This document shows, piece by piece, positions 17,326 through 25,674 of a stretch of 64,000 nt of DNA. The stretch spans positions 186,001 through 250,000 of the forward strand of contig NZ_BHWB01000008.1 of the NCBI RefSeq assembly GCF_003865075.1, given 5' to 3'. Numbering within the stretch: the first letter of the stretch is position 1; each line of letters opens with the position of its first letter. The translations under genes were made by a program, and so were the position numbers. A model generated the notes under the pieces. It had not been told where the DNA came from. It ran no database searches and was given only the letters and a program-made list of their open reading frames with translations. The stretch comes from Bacteroides faecalis (GTDB lineage Bacteria > Bacteroidota > Bacteroidia > Bacteroidales > Bacteroidaceae).

Positions 17326-18177
17326 TCAGAATGCTTTGAAACCTGCTACTTCGGTAGAGACTTCACCAATTACTCCTGCATTTTTTAGAATTGCACTTTG
17401 TACTTTTACAAAATGAATGCTTTCCAGTTGCACCGGATCACCGTTCGAATCAACAGCATTATCTAGATCGAATTGGTTGTAACGATAGTTACCATATTCA
17501 TCTTTGGCAATATCTTTTCCCCAATTATCAGCATATCCTTCTCCGAAGTCTTTGTTATGCCATTCTCCACTAACCTGTTCTGTACGTGGTTCTAGCATAC
17601 TTCCTGTTAATGTATATAAACTACTTTTTATCCAATTGGGATAATACATTTGTTTATGGAATTGAGGAAGGTATGTGATTGTACCTGATTCTCCTTGATT
17701 ATCCTCCCAAGGAATGTCTCCTATTTCGTCAGGTCTGTAATATGTTACTGAATAGTCGCGAGTCGTTTCATCGCTTCCGTTCAGTTCATACCAAACATCG
17801 TCCGCTTTTCCATTACCGTTATCATCCCTTGATACCCATACGATCCCCGGTTCGGAACTGTCGGAAAATGGGTTACCAATAATTGCAAAGTCATATCCTT
17901 TACGGTTCTTGATTTCTTTTGGCATTTTTACTGTTATATAACCTCCAAATGCTCCTAAAGAAACATATCCTTTCTTTTTGAAACGCTCTTCTGCGTAGGC
18001 GTTTGCTTCTTCCATTGTTTGGCAATTGAAGCCGTCGTTGATAAACTGTCCCGGTGCAGGACAGTACTCCAATACTTTTAATTCTCCATCATTGTTTGGA
18101 AGAGGCTCATCATGATCATTTCCACATGAAGAGAAAATAGTAGCTATGATAGCTAAAACATACCAATGCTTTTTCAT
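17326..18177 (-). CDS. surface lipoprotein, third gene of the cobalamin-riboswitch operon
   Basis: 283 residues. A lipoprotein signal ends IFSSC (Cys at about 18), followed by GNDHDEP, a surface-export-like acidic stretch. The mature part has a Cys-containing N-terminal region (about 38-51) and an acidic loop RDDNGNGKADD (about 136-146) resembling a Ca-binding motif. It starts 13 bp after the stop of the preceding lipoprotein gene, so it belongs to the riboswitch operon. Proteins of this type, annotated only as cell-surface proteins, accompany BtuG-like genes in other Bacteroides corrinoid loci. A role in binding or handing over corrinoid is inferred from context alone. Confidence 0.8.
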   Translation of the reverse strand: MKKHWYVLAIIATIFSSCGNDHDEPLPNNDGELKVLEYCPAPGQFINDGFNCQTMEEANAYAEERFKKKGYVSLGAFGGYITVKMPKEIKNRKGYDFAIIGNPFSDSSEPGIVWVSRDDNGNGKADDVWYELNGSDETTRDYSVTYYRPDEIGDIPWEDNQGESGTITYLPQFHKQMYYPNWIKSSLYTLTGSMLEPRTEQVSGEWHNKDFGEGYADNWGKDIAKDEYGNYRYNQFDLDNAVDSNGDPVQLESIHFVKVQSAILKNAGVIGEVSTEVAGFKAF

Positions 18178-18190
18178 AATTTGTATCTGT

Positions 18191-19531
18191 TTAATTATTG
18201 AATATTATATGAGAAGGACCATTCTCACCACAAACAATGGAATTAATTAGTTCTCCATTCTTGTTATAAGTGACAATTTTATAATCTTCCCATTGTTCAC
18301 CATAAATGACGTATAGTTCGCCGGTTTTCTGGTTTAATTGTAATGTCGCAGCAATTGGTAATTCGGATTCATCGGCTGAGATGAAAGGTTCTTTGATAGA
18401 GTTGGGATCACCAATGACATATTTATAAATGTTATTGTCAACAGACGCAATATAAATGACTCCCTCTGTCTCTGCCGCAACCATACCAACTGTGGGGCTT
18501 GACCAATACGGACCTTTTGCCGGTTTAAAATTGATAGGAGTTTTTTGTACTGTAAAGTTTTTGTCGATTTGAACAATGCTACAACCTTCGTCCGTAGACT
18601 CAAGTGTGTATACGTTGCCATCTTTTGCTTGTACAAAATTTATTTTCTGATTTTGTATTATATCAAGTCCCGGTTCTGTAGCTGAAGGCATTTCGTTTTC
18701 TTTAGCTGCTAATAGGTCACTTACATTATAACATTTAACTTGGGAGGGATCTCCATAAGTATCATTCACTAGAACTTTTCCATTGTATACAACTCCATTG
18801 AATAGGCTATAGGAGCTGTTCTTTGTAAGGCTGACATTGCTTAGAGATTTAAGGTTGATACGTCGTATTCCATCTCCTCCTGCCAATGCATATTGATCAT
18901 TCAGTATGACCATACCATGCAAATGAGTTCCAACCGTTGCCGATTTCTCATAGTAGAGAGTTTTCGAATCAACAACAAAAAGGTGGTCTGCATTACTTGT
19001 GCTACTGTTGTTTAGAATATATAGTTTTCCATTATTGCTGCAAATACTTGGTTTATCGGCTCCTAACTTTTTACCGGCATTTAAAGAACTATAGCAATCT
19101 TCATATTTTACTTTCTTTTCTGTATCATAGAAGTTAAAAGTATCATCAATATAGAGGAATCCTTTTGAGAAGTCATGATTAGAATTGAAACTTGTATTCA
19201 TTTCTACCTTACCATATTCATTACTGATGATACAGGTAAGATTAGCTCGGCATGGTTTTTCTACCTTATAGCTGAAAGTGCGTTCATTGGAATATTCTTC
19301 TCCATTGATGAGCCAGGAATAAGTTGTATTTTCCGGATTGAGTAACTTCGGAGTGATTTCCAATGTTTCTCCCATGTTCAGAACTTGGTTTTCAGTAGGG
19401 AATGTTCCTTTTAATACATTTGGGTAATGTGCCAGATTGTCGAGGTGTAAGTCTTCGCAATCATCATCGCTGCATGAGGCAAAGCCTATAGATACACATG
19501 CTATCAATAAAATTGAATGTAATTTATTCAT
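18191..19531 (-). CDS. DUF5074/BtuG-like beta-propeller lipoprotein (second copy)
   Basis: 446 residues. Lipoprotein signal with Cys at about 20 followed by SDDDCEDLH, a strong surface-export signal. A PKD/Ig-like domain (about 35-115, GTFPTENQVLNMGETLEI) precedes a beta-propeller of about 330 residues with repeated YILNN, YALAGGDG and YTLES-type strands. It is a tandem paralogue of the next gene upstream, with the same CSxDDCxxL start and the same TFP.EN..LN.GE block. BtuG proteins of this fold bind cobalamin on the cell surface with very high affinity. Here the signature after the Ig domain is more divergent (FLYIDDTFNFYD), so the ligand is less certain. Confidence 0.8.
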   Translation of the reverse strand: MNKLHSILLIACVSIGFASCSDDDCEDLHLDNLAHYPNVLKGTFPTENQVLNMGETLEITPKLLNPENTTYSWLINGEEYSNERTFSYKVEKPCRANLTCIISNEYGKVEMNTSFNSNHDFSKGFLYIDDTFNFYDTEKKVKYEDCYSSLNAGKKLGADKPSICSNNGKLYILNNSSTSNADHLFVVDSKTLYYEKSATVGTHLHGMVILNDQYALAGGDGIRRINLKSLSNVSLTKNSSYSLFNGVVYNGKVLVNDTYGDPSQVKCYNVSDLLAAKENEMPSATEPGLDIIQNQKINFVQAKDGNVYTLESTDEGCSIVQIDKNFTVQKTPINFKPAKGPYWSSPTVGMVAAETEGVIYIASVDNNIYKYVIGDPNSIKEPFISADESELPIAATLQLNQKTGELYVIYGEQWEDYKIVTYNKNGELINSIVCGENGPSHIIFNN

Positions 19532-19549
19532 TAGTTTCTGTTTTTGCGA

Positions 19550-20929
19550 TTAATTGAAAATGAATGTAGCGGGGAAGTAGTATCCATCATAAGCTACTTC
19601 TGATATTTTTTCTCCGGTTTTAGCATTGAATCTTACTATTAGATTTTTCTGATAATCTTCAGTCAGATAATTTGCTAACAATTCATTGGTTTCGGAGTTG
19701 ATACGAATACTTGCACCATAGAAGTGATATCCTTCCTTATTATAATTAATGAATGCTTCGGTAGGAGCAGGATTATCAAAAGTTACTTTGTATATTTTTC
19801 CACCAGCAATATAATAGAAGGTGCCATCTGGAGTTCCACAGAAATTAGCTTCCCTGTAGCTTCCAAAAGAAGAAGGAATGTAGTTACTATGAATTGCTTT
19901 CTTCTCTATTTTCCAATCTGTACTGATTTTTACCAAGTTGTTCTCTACATTTTCTTTAATTGTCTCTACTGTGTAGAGGTCATTACCACATTGGACAAAG
20001 CGAGTGCCTCCGGTAGTTTTTATATCTAATGTTTCGAAGGGGAACTGGTTTTGCCAATTGTATTGAGATAGGTCGCCACATAAGGTCTCAAGATCAATAA
20101 CATATATCTTTTGTCCTTTTACATTAAGCAAAAGTTTATTATTGTAGACTATACCACTTCCACAACCTCCCCAGCTATTGCCTGTAGAGATTCCTACTGC
20201 TTCGAATGTATTTAGGTCTACCCGATAGAAATCGCCATTAGCTGTTATTACACCGTAGCGGTCATTGATACCGATAAATTCATAGGCTTGTCTTCCTTTA
20301 GGTAATAAACGACCTGCATTTTTCTCAACATAAAGAGTTTTAGGATCCATCATCACTAATTGATTATTTTCTTTAGAGCAAACATATAATTTTCCATTCC
20401 ATAATGTTGCTGATTGTGTAGTGCCCCCTAAAACATCACCGAAGTTTTGATTTTTATAACACCAATGATCCATGTTATTAGTTTGGTAATTATAAAATGA
20501 AATACTTCCTGTTTCATGTCCAAACCAGCCTTCGTTAATTACGAAACAACCTTTTGAATAGTCAGCTCCAGGGACAATCACCTTATTTTCCAAAGTTACC
20601 TTTCCAAGATCATTGCTAAGCTCCAATACTACTTTTGTACGAGTTGGACGTTCGGCAAGGAAAGTGAATGAGGGGGCTGTAGACATATCCTCACCATTCT
20701 GATACCATTGATAGTATATATCTAAGAGACTACTGGCTTTGGGTGAATACACAAATTGTTCTCCGACATTAAGGGTTAGGTTTTCTTCTGGGAAAGTGCC
20801 TTCTTTCAGGGCTGGCAATCCTTGTAATTTCTCGATGTGTTCGAGATCACAATCATCGTTAGAACAAGATGCAATGACAAGCACTGTAGCCAGACATAGA
20901 AACGATTTAAATAGTTTTTTTAAGTTCAT
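19550..20929 (-). CDS. BtuG-like surface cobalamin-binding lipoprotein
   Basis: 459 residues. The lipoprotein signal ends VIASC (Cys 22), followed by SNDDCDLE. An Ig/PKD-like domain covers about 35-115. The beta-propeller begins with CFVINEGWFGHETGSISFYN, which matches the start of BtuG/DUF5074 propellers (F.NEG.FG...GS.S.Y). BtuG proteins capture B12 at the outer surface and pass it to BtuB. The gene is the first after a cobalamin riboswitch and its terminator, which strongly supports a corrinoid role. Unlike the typical loci no btuB transporter gene is adjacent. The next gene begins 18 bp after its stop. Confidence 0.85.
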   Translation of the reverse strand: MNLKKLFKSFLCLATVLVIASCSNDDCDLEHIEKLQGLPALKEGTFPEENLTLNVGEQFVYSPKASSLLDIYYQWYQNGEDMSTAPSFTFLAERPTRTKVVLELSNDLGKVTLENKVIVPGADYSKGCFVINEGWFGHETGSISFYNYQTNNMDHWCYKNQNFGDVLGGTTQSATLWNGKLYVCSKENNQLVMMDPKTLYVEKNAGRLLPKGRQAYEFIGINDRYGVITANGDFYRVDLNTFEAVGISTGNSWGGCGSGIVYNNKLLLNVKGQKIYVIDLETLCGDLSQYNWQNQFPFETLDIKTTGGTRFVQCGNDLYTVETIKENVENNLVKISTDWKIEKKAIHSNYIPSSFGSYREANFCGTPDGTFYYIAGGKIYKVTFDNPAPTEAFINYNKEGYHFYGASIRINSETNELLANYLTEDYQKNLIVRFNAKTGEKISEVAYDGYYFPATFIFN

Positions 20930-20984
20930 ATTTTATTGATTTTAGAAAATTGCTTATAAATACAATCCATAAAACATTCTTCAT

Positions 20985-21019
20985 AAAAGTGTCCGGGCGA
21001 AATCCCTTCGACCGGACAC
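20985..21019 (-). terminator. expression-platform terminator of the cobalamin riboswitch
   Basis: GTGTCCGG and CCGGACAC (20989-20996 and 21012-21019) pair with a further inner CGAA/TTCG stem. On the minus strand the hairpin is followed by TTTT and lies about 60 nt before the first gene. A riboswitch of this type would favour this terminator when cobalamin is bound. Confidence 0.75.
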
Positions 21020-21148
21020 GCATAATAAACTTGGCAGAGTTTATCTTTACTACATACTTTCTCTGAATCAGAGTGGTGAATGAAATGATAGACGAATGGT
21101 CCGGTTCATTAGATTCAACGCTTTTTCCTCGAAAGCAGTGAAATAGAT

Positions 21149-21330
21149 TACATGGCAGGTCTTCTGACTTGTTCCTGTTGTGAACGCCTTCCCGGAAAAA
21201 CTAATCCAGTGGCTCATGAGTTAGGTTGCTCACAACATAATATATGGAAATTACAGCAGCGGGACTGTTCAGGATTTACACCTGATTCCCTTTTAATCGC
21301 TTCCCTCGCTTGAGAGTTGCAAACCAATGT
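21149..21330 (-). promoter_or_regulatory. cobalamin (AdoCbl-type) riboswitch
   Basis: On the minus strand the order is GGGAATCAGGTGTAAATCC, then CAGTCCCGCTGCTGTAA, then GAGCCACTGG, then CGGGAAGGCG, and finally the B12 box AAGTCAGAAGACCTGCCAT (21152-21170). These are the conserved blocks of the cobalamin aptamer in the right order. P1 is formed by ACATTGG near 21330 and CCATGT near 21150. It controls the three-lipoprotein operon at 17326-20929, turning it off when intracellular B12 is plentiful. Confidence 0.95.
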
Positions 21331-21334
21331 GGGA

Positions 21335-21366
21335 CAAAGATAGATAGTTTCTTTTTCTTATGCAAG
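21335..21366 (-). promoter_or_regulatory. promoter of the riboswitch operon
   Basis: The minus strand has CTTG (21363-21366), 20 bp, then TATCTTTG (21335-21342), an exact -7 match with a near -33. Transcription would start just before the riboswitch 5' end. Confidence 0.65.
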
Positions 21367-21445
21367 AAAGAAAGGGAGGGAATTTAAATAATCTGATTAT
21401 CCGTTCTTTTGATATTGGGATAAGTGGCAGATAATCAGATTGTTG

Positions 21446-22387
21446 TTATGAGTGGAGGGCTAAATATTCTTCAATAGCTTGTGCTGTAGCATCTTTTAGT
21501 AATACGGTTTTTTCTTTGTCAATGAGGTAAAGAGTAGGGATTGCTTTTAAGTCGTAAATTTGCTCTTCTTTGATGGTGAATTTTTTATCATAAGCATTGA
21601 TCCATTCTTTAGGAAATTCATTCAGATGTTTTCTCCATTCATCAAGTTCCTCATCTGGATAAATAGAAAGTAGTATCAGTTTCTTTTCTTTCAGAAGTTT
21701 GTTGATGATAGGAGCATTCTTTAGTTGCCCGATCATTTCAGAACATGCATGGCAACCGGGGTTGTTGATGAACAATAAGATGTAATCGGCATTTAGCTTA
21801 TAGAGATTACCTTGTGTACCAGAAGCCAACGTGTATGTGAAATCAAGTGCTTTCGTCCCAATACGGTTTTTGAGAGCAAGTTCCAAACGTTTTTTCGGAC
21901 GTATCTTTTCTGTTTCATTCAGTATGGGTGAGGCGATCATCGCTTCAAGCACAGGAATATAAAATTCTTCGTTACGTAGCGGAGAATTAGGATCATACAA
22001 ATATTTGTCCGCTAAATCTGTGATATAAGAGAATACTTTTTTATCTGCATTCGTCTGTTCGATGGTCTTTCGAATCGCTTCATGAGCAGTTGTTAAAGGT
22101 ACATGATTGAGGATATCGCAATAATCAGCCCATGCTTGTTCTGTGATGTCAGGGTGATGAATATAATTTGTATCGGCAAAATTTACGTTATCCCAATAAT
22201 GTTTTACTAGAAAGTCTGCACGTTGCTCCGGAGCTGTCATCATTTGTGGAATGGACGGCAAAGTGAAGGCTTTAATGGTATCTTGTGGCATTTCATTCTT
22301 GTTTTGACTGGAAGCGTTCCCGCTTTTGCAGGAAGTGCAAAGAAGAAAAAAACAAAGAACGGGAAGGAAGTTTATATTCGATTTCAT
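21446..22387 (-). CDS. DUF5106 / thioredoxin-fold lipoprotein
   Basis: 313 residues. Lipoprotein signal with Cys at about 20 (LLCTSCKSG). Residues of about 45-185 look like DUF5106, an alpha-helical domain common before thioredoxin-like domains in Bacteroides. The C-terminal part (about 190-313) is a TlpA/AhpC-type fold with the active-site motif NNPGCHACSEM (CxxC as CHAC) and the cis-Pro segment LKAIPTLYL. It probably acts as a thiol-disulphide oxidoreductase outside the cytoplasm. It is a single gene behind the riboswitch region but pointing the same way. The promoter was not identified. Confidence 0.85.
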   Translation of the reverse strand: MKSNINFLPVLCFFLLCTSCKSGNASSQNKNEMPQDTIKAFTLPSIPQMMTAPEQRADFLVKHYWDNVNFADTNYIHHPDITEQAWADYCDILNHVPLTTAHEAIRKTIEQTNADKKVFSYITDLADKYLYDPNSPLRNEEFYIPVLEAMIASPILNETEKIRPKKRLELALKNRIGTKALDFTYTLASGTQGNLYKLNADYILLFINNPGCHACSEMIGQLKNAPIINKLLKEKKLILLSIYPDEELDEWRKHLNEFPKEWINAYDKKFTIKEEQIYDLKAIPTLYLIDKEKTVLLKDATAQAIEEYLALHS

Positions 22388-22656
22388 AACTTGCTGTTTT
22401 TACGTTGAACTTTTCTTCGTATACGTTGAGACAAAGATAGCTTCCTTTTTACTTTCTTCAAAGTGTTTTCTGAAAGAATATTCCGGAATATAAAAATGGT
22501 TTAGCTGAAGATGTTCTGTTTTTAAGAAAACTCTCCAAATTATGGGTAGTTTAGTGAGTGAAGTAGTGGAAATATTGTATTAATAAATGTGATAATATAC
22601 GGAAAACTGCTTTGAAATGACAGAAATACAATCGGGAAAATTAATTTGATCCAGTA

Positions 22657-22752
22657 TTTGCTCTCACTCTGCCCTAACAGTTGCTCTCACTGCTGAAATG
22701 CCGATCAATAGGTGGATACAAGCATAGAGTGAGGGCATGAGAGCGAAACTGC
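22657..22752. repeat. imperfect palindromic element with repeated GCTCTCA
   Basis: Two direct copies of TTGCTCTCACT (22658-22668 and 22681-22691) are followed by an inverted copy, TGAGAGCGAAACTG (22738-22751). CAGTTGCTCTCA can pair with the inverted copy, and GCCCT with AGGGC, giving alternative hairpins. It looks like a dispersed intergenic repeat, but other copies cannot be checked here. Confidence 0.5.
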
Positions 22753-22821
22753 TACAAATCTTTTATTGTGTAGCATGTTTTGCTGGTTCAAACGGTGCAG
22801 AAATGAATTAAATTAAGAACT

Positions 22822-22873
22822 AAGAATGAAGAATTGGCTACGCTATTACGCTGCAAAGTAATTCTTCATTCTT
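22822..22873. repeat. 14-bp perfect inverted repeat
   Basis: AAGAATGAAGAATT (22822-22835) and AATTCTTCATTCTT (22860-22873) are exact inverse copies around a GC-richer 24-bp loop. It sits downstream of the histidine kinase gene and may act as terminator or as a REP-like element. Confidence 0.6.
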
Positions 22874-22952
22874 CATTAAAAACTGTAAGTAATGCGCAAA
22901 ATGTGACTGTGCGAAGTATCATTTAGCCGAAAGGAGTTGTTTTATATAAAAT

Positions 22953-24734
22953 CTATTTTTCTTTAGCCAGTGTAAATACGAACTCCAATCCTCCTCCTGG
23001 ATTATTTTTAGCAGAAATGCTCCCGCCATGGATAATCACAGCATTCTTTACAATCGCCAGACCGAGCCCTGTTCCACCTAGCTTACGTGAACGTCCTTTA
23101 TCCACACGATAGAAACGTTCGAAAAGGCGATTCAAATGCTCAGGAGATACACCAACACCAGTATCGGCAACACTAAAATAATAGTAGTTTTCGTCTTCAC
23201 GGAAACAATTGATATTGATTTGGATGTTTGTTCCGGCGTAAGCTATGGCATTATCCATCAGATTACGGAAGATAGAGTAAAGCAATGAGTAGTTCCCTTT
23301 GATTTGAATACTTCTTTTGAGAGAATTGACAACAGTGATTTGTTTCTCTTCTAACTCCAGAGATACTTCATTAATGATATTGCCCACTAAAAGACTAATG
23401 TCTATTCGCTCCATATCAATCATATTAGCGGCTTCATCCATACGGGTAAGTACAGAAATATCACGAAGCAAGCGACTCAATCGATTACTTTGAGCATAAC
23501 ATCGTTCAAGGAAAGTATTCATCTTGTCTCTGGGGATTGTCTCATTATTGACAATAGTCTCCAGATATCCCTGAATACTACTGACTGGAGTTTTTAGTTC
23601 ATGCGCAATATTCTGAGTCAGTTGTCGTTTCAGTCGCACCTGTTCTTCCTCTTGGGTAACGTCATTAATAGAAATCTCGAAACTTGCGTCCTGGAAAATG
23701 ATACACTCTACGATAAATGTCCTTCCGTTTTTATTGATCGTCACAGACATTCTCTTTTCATCTTTACCTCTGGAACGCTGTTGCTGATTCTTGTTGATGA
23801 AATGAGTGATTTCCTTCAATTCTTCAATGGCAAACACCTCCTCGGTTGTTTCCAGATTAGAGTCTGAAATCAGGTTGCTGTATTGTGTAAAAAGATTATT
23901 CACCAGAATTTCTTTCTTGTCTTTGGTGAATATCCCCAATCCTTCGTGTGAAATTTGTAGGTGAGTGATTAACTTTTCACGTTCAATGTAAAGAGCTTCT
24001 TTAGTTTCGTGCAGGCGTTTGTATATCTGGATAATATGCTGTGAGATCTCTCCAAGTTCATTGTGCGGAAAAGCAGAATTCATCTCCATCTCAATTGGCT
24101 CGTTCCGATCGGCACGCATGGCGAATTCTCGGAGTTGGCTGATAGAAGTTCCCAGTTTCTTGGTAAACTTGTAAAAGATGATAATTAATAGCAGAGATAC
24201 AATGACTGTGAACCACAAATAGTGTGGATCTGCTTTCAGATTATTAATCAGGCTGACGTTGTAAGGTAATGCCGAACGTATGAAGTAATCTCCGTAACGA
24301 GTAGCTGAATAGAAATATGGCACTCCTGTTGTCTCCGAAGTGCGGCGTACATCGAATCCGTTACCGTTTTTCAGTGCCTTTTGTATTTCCGGGCGATTCA
24401 GGTGGTTTTCAATTGGGTGATTGGAAGTTTGATAACTGTCGTATATCACATTGCCCTGTAAATCAATCAGCGTTACACGTAAATCTTTCAAAGAGTGATT
24501 ACGGATATATTCATTGGTTGCCTCTTCGATAGCCGATGTGGTATTTAATTGTTCATATAGCCGGCTGCTGTAATCTTGTAACTGTGTATTCAGCAATTCG
24601 ATTTTGTACTCTCTTTCGCGCTGATATTGATACGCGATAAAGCATATGGCGAATACAAGAAATAGAGATATAACCGAAAGGAACAACTTCCGGCTGAAAG
24701 AAAGAAAATGTTTATGTGTGACAGGTAGGTTCAT
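22953..24734 (-). CDS. PhoR-like sensor histidine kinase
   Basis: 593 residues. Two membrane spans (about 15-34 and 171-190) flank a periplasmic sensor region of about 135 residues. A HAMP-like linker and a PAS-like region (about 255-365) follow. The H box NIAHELKTP contains phospho-acceptor His378, with RNLMDNAIAYA (N box), DTGVGVSPEHL (G1) and GGTGLGLAIVK (G2) as ATP-binding boxes. The response-regulator gene ends 9 bp upstream, so the pair is one operon. The layout resembles PhoR, but no phosphate genes are near, so the signal is unknown. Confidence 0.93.
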   Translation of the reverse strand: MNLPVTHKHFLSFSRKLFLSVISLFLVFAICFIAYQYQREREYKIELLNTQLQDYSSRLYEQLNTTSAIEEATNEYIRNHSLKDLRVTLIDLQGNVIYDSYQTSNHPIENHLNRPEIQKALKNGNGFDVRRTSETTGVPYFYSATRYGDYFIRSALPYNVSLINNLKADPHYLWFTVIVSLLLIIIFYKFTKKLGTSISQLREFAMRADRNEPIEMEMNSAFPHNELGEISQHIIQIYKRLHETKEALYIEREKLITHLQISHEGLGIFTKDKKEILVNNLFTQYSNLISDSNLETTEEVFAIEELKEITHFINKNQQQRSRGKDEKRMSVTINKNGRTFIVECIIFQDASFEISINDVTQEEEQVRLKRQLTQNIAHELKTPVSSIQGYLETIVNNETIPRDKMNTFLERCYAQSNRLSRLLRDISVLTRMDEAANMIDMERIDISLLVGNIINEVSLELEEKQITVVNSLKRSIQIKGNYSLLYSIFRNLMDNAIAYAGTNIQININCFREDENYYYFSVADTGVGVSPEHLNRLFERFYRVDKGRSRKLGGTGLGLAIVKNAVIIHGGSISAKNNPGGGLEFVFTLAKEK

Positions 24735-24743
24735 AATTGTTTA

Positions 24744-25433
24744 TTATTCAGCTTCAAAGCAATATCCATATCCCAGGCGGGTAACGATACATTTGCCGTA
24801 TTCGGCTATTTTCTTGCGTAAACGGGTAATGTTTACGTCGATGGTACGATCGAGAACATACACCTCATCGCTCCAAATACGTGCAAGGATATCTTCGCGA
24901 GAGAAGACACGTCCTTTATTTTGTACTAAAAGAAGCAGTATTTCAAATTCTTTTTTGGTAAGTTGCACTTCTTCACCGTCGATACTTACTTTCTTTTTGG
25001 TAATATCGATCACGAGTGACTGGTAAACAAGACGTTCGGGAGCTTGTTCAGCTTCTGCAGTCGTTGTACGTCTTAAAACAGCTTTTACGCGGGCAATGAC
25101 TTCACGCAGAGAAAAGGGTTTCGAAATATAATCATCCGCTCCCAGATTAAATCCTGTAACGGTATCATTCTCGGTATCTTTGGCTGTGATAAAGATGATA
25201 GGCACCTTGTCCGTTTTCTTATCCTTCTTTAGCATATTAGCCATTTTGAATCCGGAGATTTCTCCCATCATCACATCGAGAAGTAGCAGGTTATAGCTGC
25301 CGATATCCATCTTCAATGCTTCTTCGGCAGAATTTGCGGTATCCACTTCAAAACCTTCATTTTCCAGATTGAACTTCAGAATTTCACAGAGGTCCTCTTC
25401 ATCATCGACAACTAAAATGCGGTAATCATTCAT
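24744..25433 (-). CDS. OmpR/PhoB-type response regulator
   Basis: 229 residues. The receiver domain has the acidic pair DDEED (about 10-14), phospho-acceptor Asp53 in LLLLDVMMG, Thr in FITAKD and Lys in ISKPFS. The winged-helix DNA-binding domain covers about 130-229 (LTKKEFEILLLL, DRTIDVNITRLRKKI, VTRLGYGYCFE). It is transcribed ahead of its kinase partner from the promoter at 25460-25492. Confidence 0.95.
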   Translation of the reverse strand: MNDYRILVVDDEEDLCEILKFNLENEGFEVDTANSAEEALKMDIGSYNLLLLDVMMGEISGFKMANMLKKDKKTDKVPIIFITAKDTENDTVTGFNLGADDYISKPFSLREVIARVKAVLRRTTTAEAEQAPERLVYQSLVIDITKKKVSIDGEEVQLTKKEFEILLLLVQNKGRVFSREDILARIWSDEVYVLDRTIDVNITRLRKKIAEYGKCIVTRLGYGYCFEAE

Positions 25434-25459
25434 AATCTATATGTATTAATGTGATATGA

Positions 25460-25492
25460 CAAAGTTACATTTTTATTTTATTCTGTCGCAAA
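25460..25492 (-). promoter_or_regulatory. promoter of the two-component operon
   Basis: On the minus strand TTTG (25489-25492), 21 bp, TAACTTTG (25460-25467): both elements match the Bacteroides consensus exactly. Confidence 0.7.
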
Positions 25493-25674
25493 GATGAGGA
25501 GACTTTGTTACGGGCGGATGAAACAAATATTACATTCATATTACATTCTACAAAATGCGCTATCCGGCATAGATTTTAATAGTTTTTGTGGAATGTATGA
25601 GGAATAAATGATTGCTATTTGTTATCTTTGTTAGGGAAATGTGATAGATACATTATAATATACATCAACAGGCA

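Larger units (their letters stand above)
22388..22952. other. intergenic region with two palindromic repeats
   Basis: About 565 bp with no gene. It carries two inverted-repeat elements (22657-22752 and 22822-22873, listed separately). The first 250 bp are AT-rich without recognised signals. Confidence 0.6.

Noticed and set aside
22780..22810. GGTTCAAAC as a tRNA T-arm
   Set aside because: No acceptor stem, D-arm or anticodon arm can be formed around it.
22957..25433. Naming the two-component pair RprX/RprY or PhoR/PhoB
   Set aside because: The domain layout fits several Bacteroides systems, and no phosphate or other target gene is adjacent, so no symbol is justified.
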